In this document: piece after piece, positions 5,510 to 12,333 of the stretch
How the letters are laid out: every line of letters starts with the position of its first letter
How positions within the stretch are numbered: position 1 is the first letter of the stretch
DNA from: an uncultured Bacilli bacterium
GTDB taxonomy: Bacteria; Bacillota_I; Bacilli_A; RF39; UBA660
Direction of reading: 5' to 3'
Assembly: GCA_934162555.1 (NCBI GenBank)
Contig: CAKPJE010000020.1
Location: forward strand, 1 to 12,333
DNA length: 12,333 nt
Notes under the pieces: model-generated
Databases searched by the model: none
What the model was told of the DNA's origin: nothing
The model's input: the letters and a program-made list of their open reading frames with translations, nothing else
Program-made: the position numbers and the translations under genes

Positions 5510-6508
5510 CTACTTTACTAAGACATTTTTAGCTTTCCAATTTTCAGGTCTATTAGTATTATTGGAGCCAAAAATCCACGCTTGTTCAACGGATGATTTT
5601 ACATATATAGTTGATTCATTATTGATGTTCATAAATAAATTATTTGTATTTATGTTTTCAAATTTAAAGGTACTTAGATCAATAGTGTTTAGACTAGTAG
5701 AATTCATGAACATTCCTTCAATATTTTCTATATTTTGGGTATTAAAATTACTTAAGTCCAAACTTTCAAGATTTGGGTTATTTGCAAACATATAACTCAT
5801 ATTTTTAGTATATTTTGTATTTATATTAGCGAAATTAACATTTTTTAAATTTTCAAAGTTATTAAACATATAGGATGAATCTATTGGGAGGTAAATTTCC
5901 ATATCTGATATTATTTGTAAATCATATTTGTCATCTAATTTTATTAAATTAGCATATACTTTACCTACTTCGTTTGATATGTCAAAACATAAATCTTGGC
6001 ATATAAAATTATTATTTTTTATAAAATCAATATTTTCAATATATGGTCTATATTCATCACTCCAAAAATATTCTTTTGTACTGGCCTTATTAACCATTGT
6101 TTCAATCATAGATGAATTTTTAGTTTCTAGTTTTATATTGCCATTATATTTTTTACCATCATTTTTATAATAAACTACAAATTCTTCTACTAATGGTGTA
6201 TCGTATATTTTATATATTGCATCTATTTTTTCTGTATATTTACTATCAGAATAAATATTTAATCCTTCTTGTAAATTTGAAAATTCTATTTTATAAATTC
6301 CTGCTTTATTTGTATTTATTTTAATATTTATTTTTCCTTTTTCGCCTTGATTTATAGTATAATTTTGACCATTTTTATAAGTTATAATATTGTCTTTAAC
6401 TAAGACTTCAATATTTTTATCAATTAATTTATCTTTTAGTCCAAATAAGACTCCTATCATCATTAAAATAAGTCCTATTAGTGTTAATGTTTTTGATTCT
6501 TTTTTCAT
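5510..6508 (-). CDS. Membrane-anchored DUF285/BspA-type leucine-rich-repeat surface protein
   Basis: The 332-residue protein has a short Lys-rich start and a hydrophobic span at about 8-24 that can act as a signal anchor. Residues about 33-130 look like one or two beta-rich modules with no family that I recognise. From about 211 there are three to four units with a 26-residue period, each built as x-x-x-M-F-x-N-x-x-x-L-x-x-(I/L/V)-(D/N)-(L/F)-x-x-(F/I): SYMFNN at 212, SYMFAN at 238, EGMFMN at 264, and a degenerate last one. This is the DUF285 pattern of BspA-like leucine-rich repeats, known in gut and oral bacteria and Mycoplasma surface proteins. One Cys pair (170, 174) precedes the repeats. 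I chose the ATG at 6508 because AGGTG lies six bases before it; an in-frame GTG at 6517 would overlap that site. It heads the operon with the DUF4015 protein, YutD and pilin. Confidence 0.85.
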   Translation of the reverse strand: MKKESKTLTLIGLILMMIGVLFGLKDKLIDKNIEVLVKDNIITYKNGQNYTINQGEKGKINIKINTNKAGIYKIEFSNLQEGLNIYSDSKYTEKIDAIYKIYDTPLVEEFVVYYKNDGKKYNGNIKLETKNSSMIETMVNKASTKEYFWSDEYRPYIENIDFIKNNNFICQDLCFDISNEVGKVYANLIKLDDKYDLQIISDMEIYLPIDSSYMFNNFENLKNVNFANINTKYTKNMSYMFANNPNLESLDLSNFNTQNIENIEGMFMNSTSLNTIDLSTFKFENINTNNLFMNINNESTIYVKSSVEQAWIFGSNNTNRPENWKAKNVLVK

Positions 6509-6525
6509 TCTTTTCACCTAGTATA

Positions 6526-6531
6526 ATTATA
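6526..6531 (-). promoter_or_regulatory. -10 box for the DUF285-DUF4015-yutD-pilin operon
   Basis: A perfect TATAAT on the minus strand lies six bases before the AGGTG ribosome site of the DUF285 gene, in the 49-base gap after topB. The best -35 match at 17 bases is a weak TATACA (6549-6554). The start would lie about at the Shine-Dalgarno sequence. The surrounding bases are almost pure A/T, so chance occurrence is possible. Confidence 0.45.
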
Positions 6532-6557
6532 TAATTTTTTTTATAATTTGTATAGTA

Positions 6558-8609
6558 CTAAAATTCAAATACTATTTTTTTATTTTCATCAAATTTTAAA
6601 TAAGCATCAAATGGTTTACCATTTTTAGAAATAAAGCCTGTTATTTTGTTTGTTTTTCCGTTTTCTAATAATATTTTAGCATTTTCTAATGATATAACTT
6701 TTTTACATATGATGCCACTTATTCTAAAGGAACAATTTATGTAATTTTTACAACCATATCCGTATCTATTTTTGATAACTTCATCACCACATAGTGGACA
6801 TTTTCCAACTATATCACCAAAGAAACCATTGTCTTCTTTACTATTTTTTGAATCAAATACTTCTTTTATTTCTTTGCATGCTAAATTAACAGCATCGTTT
6901 ATTTTTATTTCTTCATGGTATACTTTTTTTAAGGCTTTTCCGAGTTCACTTGTTTTATATTTATCCATTGATATATTCATGGTTTTAAGTGATTCTATTA
7001 GATATTCCCCTTTTGGTGAAATATAATAGGTATCTTTTTTTAATTCAATGTAACCACTTTTTTTAGCATTGTCTATAATTCCTGTTCTTGTTGCTTCTGT
7101 TCCGAGTTCTAAGCCTTCAAATATTGCTTTATAGTCTTCTGTATCGTCTTCGTTACTTGCTTTCTCATCTTTGAATGGATTTTTTAAATAATTATTTAAT
7201 GTTTCTATTGTATAGTGTTTTGGTGCACTTGTTTCTTTTTGTACTTCTTTAAAATTTATATTTACTTTATCTCCTATATTTAAGTTTGGTAATATTTTAT
7301 CTTTTGCTGTATAGTCATCATATTTGGTCCAACCTTTTTCTAGGATTGTTGATCCTTTTAGAGTAAATGTTTCTTTATCGCCTAAATTAACTGTTATTTC
7401 ACATTTATTGATAATGGCATCTTCACTACAGAAGACTGCTAAAAATCTTTTGAATACGGTTAGATATACTGTTAAATCATCATCTTTTAAAGCTCCTTTT
7501 TTGGGTATTTTGTATGTTGGTGTTAAAGCTGAATGGGATTCTATTTTAGAGTCATCAAAGATTGTTTTTTTATTTTTAAATTCAACATTATAACCCATAT
7601 TTTTAATATTGTTTATTATTTGTTTGAATTTATCCATTTCTGCTGTTGCTAGGTACTCACTATTGGTACGAGGATATGTTAAATAACCTTCCTCATATAG
7701 TTTTTGGACTATACTTAAACTTTTATCCATGGACATTTTGTATTTTTTTCCGAGTACATTTTGAAGTTTTGATAGTGAGTATAATTTACCTGGTGATAGG
7801 GTATCTTTTTTTATTTTTTTATCTTTTACGATTGCTTCTAAACTATTGTATTCTTTACATAGATTTATAGCTTTTTCTTTTTCGTTTTTATTAAATTTTA
7901 TTTTACTATTTAGTTCTACTATTTCACCATTTGTTTCTTCTTTACTTGAAATACCATAGTAGATATCTGGTACAAAATTTTTTATTTGCATATCTCTATC
8001 ATATATTGCTTTTACTATTGGGACAATTACTCTTCCTACTCTTAATAATGTACCTGTTTTTAGAGTTGCAAATCTTGTTAGATTAACTCCATATAACCAG
8101 TCAATATAGGTTCTGGCAAATCCTTCGTTTGCTAAATTGTTATAAAAGTTTTCATCTTTCATTTCTGATAGAGCTTTTTTAACGGTTTCTGGTGTTTGAT
8201 CTGGGAGCCATAATCTATAGAATGGTTTGTTTTCTTTTAAAGCATTACTTACACATAGTCTTATTATTATTTCCCCTTCTCTATCAGCATCGCCGGCATT
8301 TACAATTTTTTCGACATCGGTTCTATTACATAGTGTTTTGATTAGATTAAATTGTTTTTGGATTCCTGAATCATCACTTTTTAGTTTAAATTTAAATTGT
8401 TCTGGGAAGCATGGTAAGTTGGATAGGCGCCACTTAGGGTTTTTATCTTCTAAATAGTCTTCAATATCACATAATGAAAAAAGATGGCCAAATGCCCACG
8501 ATACTATATAGCCACATCCTTCAAAATAACCGTTTAATTTTTTCATTTCTCCAATTCCTGCTACTATATTTCGTGCTAGACTTGGTTTTTCTGCAATTAT
8601 TAATACCAT
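6558..8609 (-). CDS. topB: DNA topoisomerase III (type IA)
   Basis: This 683-residue enzyme relaxes negatively supercoiled DNA and decatenates intermediates by passing one strand through a transient break. The Toprim domain is clear: AEKPS at 6-10 (Glu7) and NAGDADREGE at 104-113 with metal-binding Asp107, Asp109 and Glu111. The active-site tyrosine is Tyr312 in LTYPRTNSEYL (310-320), followed by SHSALTPT (358-365) and TEATRTGII (504-512), all typical of the family. The C-terminus has one four-cysteine zinc ribbon (Cys604, 607, 620, 626) for single-stranded DNA. The GHLF motif at 41-44 and the length fit TopB, not the longer TopA. ATG follows AAGGAG by nine bases. It is transcribed from its own promoter after the uvrA terminator. 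TopB of this size also occurs on conjugative elements, but nothing here shows one. Confidence 0.95.
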   Translation of the reverse strand: MVLIIAEKPSLARNIVAGIGEMKKLNGYFEGCGYIVSWAFGHLFSLCDIEDYLEDKNPKWRLSNLPCFPEQFKFKLKSDDSGIQKQFNLIKTLCNRTDVEKIVNAGDADREGEIIIRLCVSNALKENKPFYRLWLPDQTPETVKKALSEMKDENFYNNLANEGFARTYIDWLYGVNLTRFATLKTGTLLRVGRVIVPIVKAIYDRDMQIKNFVPDIYYGISSKEETNGEIVELNSKIKFNKNEKEKAINLCKEYNSLEAIVKDKKIKKDTLSPGKLYSLSKLQNVLGKKYKMSMDKSLSIVQKLYEEGYLTYPRTNSEYLATAEMDKFKQIINNIKNMGYNVEFKNKKTIFDDSKIESHSALTPTYKIPKKGALKDDDLTVYLTVFKRFLAVFCSEDAIINKCEITVNLGDKETFTLKGSTILEKGWTKYDDYTAKDKILPNLNIGDKVNINFKEVQKETSAPKHYTIETLNNYLKNPFKDEKASNEDDTEDYKAIFEGLELGTEATRTGIIDNAKKSGYIELKKDTYYISPKGEYLIESLKTMNISMDKYKTSELGKALKKVYHEEIKINDAVNLACKEIKEVFDSKNSKEDNGFFGDIVGKCPLCGDEVIKNRYGYGCKNYINCSFRISGIICKKVISLENAKILLENGKTNKITGFISKNGKPFDAYLKFDENKKIVFEF

Positions 8610-8628
8610 ATTTCAAACTCCTTTTAAG

Positions 8629-8637
8629 ATTATATCA
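8629..8637 (-). promoter_or_regulatory. Extended -10 promoter of topB
   Basis: On the minus strand TGATATAAT is a TGn-TATAAT extended -10 box, which can work without a good -35 sequence; none is visible, as the expected site falls in the uvrA terminator. It lies six bases before the AGGAG site, giving a leader of about 15-16 bases. Confidence 0.6.
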
Positions 8638-8644
8638 TTTTTAT

Positions 8645-8674
8645 TTAAAAAGAAAAAGCGTTTTGTGCTTTTTC
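8645..8674 (-). terminator. Intrinsic terminator of uvrA
   Basis: On the minus strand GAAAAAGC and GCTTTTTC form an eight-pair stem (8652-8659 with 8667-8674) around a seven-base ACAAAAC loop, followed by five Ts. It begins one base after the TAA stop codon of uvrA and separates uvrA from the topB promoter. Confidence 0.75.
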
Positions 8675-8675
8675 C

Positions 8676-11483
8676 TTATAACATTTTCTTTAAGAACTGA
8701 CCTGTATAACTTTCTTTAACTTGCGCAACTTCTTCTGGTGTACCTTGAGCTACGATTGTTCCACCTTTTTCGCCACCTTCTGGGCCTAAATCAATTATAT
8801 GGTCTGCTACTTTTATAACATCTAAATTGTGTTCAATTACAATTACTGTATCACCATTATCTACTATTCTATTTAGTATTACTAGTAATTTTTTGATGTC
8901 TTCTGAATGTAAACCTGTTGTTGGTTCATCTAGTATAAATAAACTTTTTCCTGTTGCTTTTTTTTGTAGTTCTTTTGCTAGTTTTACTCTTCCTGCTTCG
9001 CCTCCTGATAGAGTTGGAGCGCTTTGTCCTAGTTTTACATATGATAGACCTACATCCATTAGCATTTGCAACTTGTTTTTTACTTTTGGGATATTTTCAA
9101 AGAATTCTAGTGCTTCTTCAACACGCATTTCTAGGACATCATATATTGATTTTCCTTTATATTTTATTTCTAGAGTTTCTCTATTGTATCTTGTTCCCCC
9201 ACATACTTCACATGGGACATAAACGTCTGGTAAGAAGTGCATTTCTATTTTTTTAACGCCATCGCCCCAACATGCTTCACATCTTCCACCTTTTACGTTA
9301 AATGAGAATCTACCTTTATCATATCCTCTTATTTTGGCTTCTTTTGTTTCTGTGAATACATCTCTTATGTCATCAAATACTCCTGTATATGTTGCTGGAT
9401 TGCTTCGTGGTGTTCTGCCGATTGGTGCTTGGGAAATGTCTATTACTTTGTCTATATTTTCTAAACCTAGTATTTTTTTAAATTTACCTGGTTTTATTTT
9501 TGATTTATATATATTACTGTATACTGCTTTGTATAGAATTTCATTTATTAATGAACTTTTACCTGATCCTGATACTCCTGTTATGCATATAAATTTCCCA
9601 AGGGGGAATTTAACGTTTACATTTTTTAAGTTGTTTTCACTTGCGCCTTTTATTTCTAGATATAGTCCGTTTCCTTTTCTTCTTGTTTTTGGGACTTCTA
9701 TTTTTCTTTTACCTGATAGGTATGCTCCTGTTATACTGTTTTCGTTTTTCATGACTTCTTGTGGTGTTCCTTGGGCGACTATATTACCGCCATGGATTCC
9801 TGCTCCTGGGCCAATATCAACTAGGTAATCACATGCTAGCATTGTGTCGGTGTCGTGTTCAACTACGATTAGGGTATTTCCTAAATCTCTCATTTCTAGC
9901 ATACTATTTATTAGTCTTTGGTTATCACGTTGATGGAGACCGATTGATGGCTCGTCTAGAACGTATAATACTCCTGTTAGTCTTGATCCGATTTGGGTTG
10001 CTAGACGAATTCTTTGAGCTTCACCACCCGATAATGTATAGGCACTTCGTGCTAGTGTTAAGTAGTCTAGTCCTACATTTACTAAGAATGTTAGTCTTGA
10101 TAATATTTCTTTTATTAGAAGACGGGCAATTTCTTCTTTTTCCTTACTTAATTTTAGATTTTCTAAGAATGTTTTTAGTTCATCTATGCTTAAGCATGTT
10201 AGTTCATAGATGTTTTTTTTGTTTATTTTTACTGATAGTACGGAATCATCTAATCTTGCTCCATGACATTTTGGACATTCTAATTCGGTCATAAATTGTT
10301 CAATCCAGTTTCTTATCCAGTCACTTTTTGTTTCGATGTATCTTCTTTCTAGGTTTGTAATGATTCCTTCATATTTTTCTTTTGCATATCTTACATTTCC
10401 GTTTTTTGCTATGTATTTAACGTCTATTTCATCTTTTGATCCATAGAATATTATATCTAGTTCACTTTTTTTAAGATCTTTTAATTTTTTTGATAGATCG
10501 ATATTGTATTTTTTCGCGCATGCTTCTAGTTGAGTAAAGAATATGTTTGAGTCCTCACTGTTTAATGGTATAATTGCTCCTTCGTAAATGCTTAGGTTAT
10601 AGTCTGATACTATTAGATCGGGATCTATTTTTTGTTTTATTCCTAAACCTTTACATTCTGGGCATGAACCGTATGGGGCATTGAAACTGAACATACGGGG
10701 CTCAAGTTCTGGTAAACTGAAATCACAGTCTGGGCAGGCATAGGCTTCACTCATTACTATCATTTCGTGACCAATATAGTCTATACATACTTTCCCTTTA
10801 CTTAGTTTACTTGCATTTTCGATTGATTCGTATAATCTACTTCTGATACCATCTTTTATAATTAGTCTATCTACTACTACAAAGATGGTATGTTTTTTAT
10901 TTTTGTCTAGTTCAATGTTTTCACTTAAATCATAGTCTTCATCATCTACTACTACTCTTATGTAACCGTCTTTTCTTAGTTTATCAAATAAATCTGCTTG
11001 GGTTCCTTTTTCGCCATATACTACGGGACTTAGTACACGGATTTTGCTATTTTCTTCTAAGTTCATTATTTGGTTTGTCATTTCTTCAATGCTTTGACTT
11101 GTTATTGGTTTATTGTGAACTGGACAGTATGGTACACCTACTCTTGCATATAGTAGTCTTAGGTAATCATATATTTCTGTTACTGTTCCGACTGTACTCC
11201 TTGGATTTTTATTGGTTGTTTTTTGGTCGATTGCAATTGCTGGACTTAATCCTTCGATACTGTCAACGTCTGGTTTTTCTGAACCCCCTAAGAATTGTCT
11301 TGCATAGGCGCTTAAAGATTCTATGTATCTTCTTTCTCCTTCAGCATATATTGTGTCAAATGCTAGACTGCTTTTTCCTGATCCTGATACTCCTGTCATT
11401 ACTATGAATTTGTTTTTTGGTAGTTCAAGATCTATATTTTTTAAGTTATTTTCTCTTGCTCCTTTAATTATAATTTTATCCAT
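8676..11483 (-). CDS. uvrA: Excinuclease ABC subunit A (UvrA)
   Basis: This 935-residue protein is the damage-recognising ATPase of nucleotide excision repair; it loads UvrB at bulky lesions. Two ABC ATPase halves are complete: Walker A GVSGSGKS at 31-38 and 636-643, signature LSGGE at 484-488 and 825-829, and Walker B/D-loop LDEPSIGLH (509-517) and LDEPTTGLH (851-859), with the switch histidines at VEH (541-543) and IEH (883-885). Zinc sites are Cys250/253 with Cys274/277 and Cys735/738 with Cys758/761; a further CPKC (403-406) is typical of the insertion. Length is the family norm (~940). In the second signature the usual Gln after GGEA is Gly830, a small oddity that need not affect ATP contact. 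ATG is preceded by GGTGA, a weaker ribosome site than its neighbours. It is not next to uvrB here. Confidence 0.98.
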   Translation of the reverse strand: MDKIIIKGARENNLKNIDLELPKNKFIVMTGVSGSGKSSLAFDTIYAEGERRYIESLSAYARQFLGGSEKPDVDSIEGLSPAIAIDQKTTNKNPRSTVGTVTEIYDYLRLLYARVGVPYCPVHNKPITSQSIEEMTNQIMNLEENSKIRVLSPVVYGEKGTQADLFDKLRKDGYIRVVVDDEDYDLSENIELDKNKKHTIFVVVDRLIIKDGIRSRLYESIENASKLSKGKVCIDYIGHEMIVMSEAYACPDCDFSLPELEPRMFSFNAPYGSCPECKGLGIKQKIDPDLIVSDYNLSIYEGAIIPLNSEDSNIFFTQLEACAKKYNIDLSKKLKDLKKSELDIIFYGSKDEIDVKYIAKNGNVRYAKEKYEGIITNLERRYIETKSDWIRNWIEQFMTELECPKCHGARLDDSVLSVKINKKNIYELTCLSIDELKTFLENLKLSKEKEEIARLLIKEILSRLTFLVNVGLDYLTLARSAYTLSGGEAQRIRLATQIGSRLTGVLYVLDEPSIGLHQRDNQRLINSMLEMRDLGNTLIVVEHDTDTMLACDYLVDIGPGAGIHGGNIVAQGTPQEVMKNENSITGAYLSGKRKIEVPKTRRKGNGLYLEIKGASENNLKNVNVKFPLGKFICITGVSGSGKSSLINEILYKAVYSNIYKSKIKPGKFKKILGLENIDKVIDISQAPIGRTPRSNPATYTGVFDDIRDVFTETKEAKIRGYDKGRFSFNVKGGRCEACWGDGVKKIEMHFLPDVYVPCEVCGGTRYNRETLEIKYKGKSIYDVLEMRVEEALEFFENIPKVKNKLQMLMDVGLSYVKLGQSAPTLSGGEAGRVKLAKELQKKATGKSLFILDEPTTGLHSEDIKKLLVILNRIVDNGDTVIVIEHNLDVIKVADHIIDLGPEGGEKGGTIVAQGTPEEVAQVKESYTGQFLKKML

Positions 11484-11504
11484 TTTATCACCAACTTCTA
11501 TAGT

Positions 11505-11513
11505 ATTATACCA
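11505..11513 (-). promoter_or_regulatory. Extended -10 promoter of uvrA
   Basis: TGGTATAAT on the minus strand is a TGn extended -10 box, 21 bases before the ATG. Possible -35 sequences (TTGTTT at 19 bases, GTTTAA at 17) are weak. The leader would be about 15 bases. No SOS (LexA) box with the Bacillus-type GAAC-N4-GTTC pattern is seen between the promoter and the start or just upstream. Confidence 0.6.
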
Positions 11514-11645
11514 AATTTTTTAATATTTTAAACAAAAAATTTAATAAATTGTATATAAAAAAATTAGGTCTATTTTTATTTGTGGTGTATACTTTCTTCG
11601 TTTGTTCCTACAAAGAGGCAAGTTTTATTATATTTATATCATAGA
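11514..11645. other. Intergenic region with no gene seen
   Basis: This stretch between the Rpn terminator and the uvrA promoter shows no open frame with a ribosome site on either strand. It includes a small five-pair TTTGT/ACAAA hairpin around an AGGA loop near 11600 and long A/T runs. It could be the non-coding end of an old Rpn-type element or hold a small RNA, but I see no support for either. Confidence 0.5.
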
Positions 11646-11669
11646 AAAATCAAGATTGCTCTTGATTTT
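11641..11669 (-). terminator. Intrinsic terminator of the Rpn-family gene
   Basis: On the minus strand AAAATCAAGA and TCTTGATTTT form a perfect ten-pair stem (11660-11669 with 11646-11655) around a GCAA loop, followed by a T-rich stretch. The stem covers the last codons and the TGA stop (11650-11652). GCAA is a stable GNRA tetraloop. Confidence 0.75.
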
Positions 11670-12333
11670 GGATCTTTTGGATGTTTTCAACTGATAAACC
11701 AGATACTCTTGAGATAATATCATAAGGTAATTTTTCTTTTAACATATTTTTAACTGTTAAAATATTGTTTTCTCTTTTACCTTTAGCCATTTCTTGAGCA
11801 CTTATCTCTTTTCTAAGTTCCCTAGCCATTTTTCTTTTTTCAATCTTTAATTCTTCATAGTATGCTTGTCTATTTAGCTCTTCAAATGCTGCTTCTTCTT
11901 CTGGTGTTAGTTTAAAATTATCTAATATAAATTGCATCATCCCACCTAACCTTTCTCTTAATCTTTTGTCATCGACCTTTTTTATAAGTTCTCTCATGTC
12001 TTCTGTTTTTTCCATCATTAACATCGCAAATATTAACTCATGGTTTTTTTAAGCTATCTCCATTATAATATCTTTTTAGATATTTTGCAAGTGGTATAAC
12101 ATAGATTTTTCTTGTGTCAGTCATTATATCATTTCCAAACTTCCACATTCCTGGATCAATACTATAAGTATCTCTTATGTTTAAATTAATCTGAGATACA
12201 TAAGCATTTTTTAAAACATCTATGTTTTCTCCTTTTTTTAATACTAAACTAGTACTTCTTTCTAAATACATTAAATTTCTTAATTTGATTGTATTATAAT
12301 GGCTACTATTTAGTTCTATATTAGTTAAATATC
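11650..12333 (-). pseudogene. Rpn-family recombination-promoting nuclease/transposase, frameshifted and partial
   Basis: The C-terminal ~227 residues of an Rpn-type PD-(D/E)XK nuclease family (often annotated as putative transposase) are visible. The first part is open from the window edge (reading Tyr-Leu-Thr-Asn-Ile-Glu-Leu-Asn) and includes a stretch near YNTIKLRNLMYLERST, KKGENIDVLKNAYVSQINLN, and a TRKIYVIPLAKY segment; it stops at 12038-12040. The second part (from an ATG at 12024) has MMEKTEDMRELIKK, a Lys/Glu-rich coiled-coil stretch and the typical end NILTVKNMLKEKLPYDIISRVSGLSVENIQKIQ. A seven-A run at 12045-12051 on the minus strand separates them: removing one A joins the frames as SLKNHELIFAMLMMEKTE with no stop. 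The N-terminal nuclease core lies outside the window. Family members promote RecA-independent DNA transfer in E. coli. This may be a true pseudogene, an assembly error or slippage. Confidence 0.75.

Noticed and set aside
6509..6517. GTG start at 6517 for the DUF285 protein
   Set aside because: This GTG is part of the AGGTG ribosome site that fits the ATG at 6508 with six-base spacing.
6520..6557. Possible terminator of topB in the A/T-rich gap before the DUF285 gene
   Set aside because: Only imperfect A-T pairs with a bulge can be drawn and no G-C pair supports a stem. The stretch is better read as a promoter region.
6558..8609. topB as a marker of an integrative conjugative element
   Set aside because: No relaxase, coupling protein, secretion gene, integrase or attachment repeat is seen, and chromosomal TopB is common in Bacillota.
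8676..11483. Several long plus-strand open frames opposite uvrA and topB
   Set aside because: They are antisense shadows of conserved genes, lack ribosome sites, and read as Leu/Phe-rich sequence with no motif.
11514..11645. T-box, riboswitch or small RNA before uvrA
   Set aside because: No conserved motif of a known class is visible, and the uvrA promoter lies downstream of the stretch, so it would not be in the leader.

Overview
The window is about 12.3 kb of AT-rich DNA in which every supported gene lies on the minus strand. The proteins, Lys/Asn/Ile-rich usage, strong GGAGG-type ribosome binding sites, and a mix of UvrA, TopB, YutD, a DUF285/BspA-type repeat protein and an Rpn-family nuclease point to a low-GC Bacillota. 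An uncultured gut Bacilli/Erysipelotrichia-like lineage fits best, but this placement is inference. Tryptophan is encoded by TGG and TGA is used as a stop, so the code is standard table 11, not the Mycoplasma code. The one-way gene order suggests a replichore arm transcribed away from the origin. No RNA gene, CRISPR array or insertion sequence is visible, and no gene-free stretch exceeds 300 bases.

In transcription order (right to left): an Rpn-type PD-(D/E)XK nuclease/transposase gene enters from the right edge (12333 to 11650) and is split by a frameshift at a seven-A run; it ends in its own terminator. Then comes uvrA (11483 to 8676), monocistronic with an extended -10 promoter and a terminator. 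topB follows (8609 to 6558) with its own extended -10. A tight four-gene set comes next: a membrane-anchored DUF285 protein, a membrane-anchored DUF4015 glycoside-hydrolase-like protein with SH3-like regions, YutD, and a cysteine-rich type IV pilin-like protein. This set looks directed at the cell envelope.

A hairpin that is both a terminator candidate and the site of a -10 box separates the pilin gene from a three-LysM protein. After the LysM terminator, a last operon holds a thioredoxin-like lipoprotein, a stand-alone ClpA/ClpB D1-type AAA+ ATPase with an altered pore loop, and trmL, with overlaps or one-base gaps. The final gene (694 to 155) encodes a single-span membrane protein with a long Pro/Glu/Val-rich tail.

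Most of the window is ordinary chromosome. The points most worth checking are the orphan AAA+ ATPase and its partners, the overlapping hairpin/promoter/ribosome-binding-site arrangement before the LysM gene, the recurring placement of TATAAT 5-6 bases before the Shine-Dalgarno sequence, terminators that begin inside stop codons, and the Rpn frameshift.
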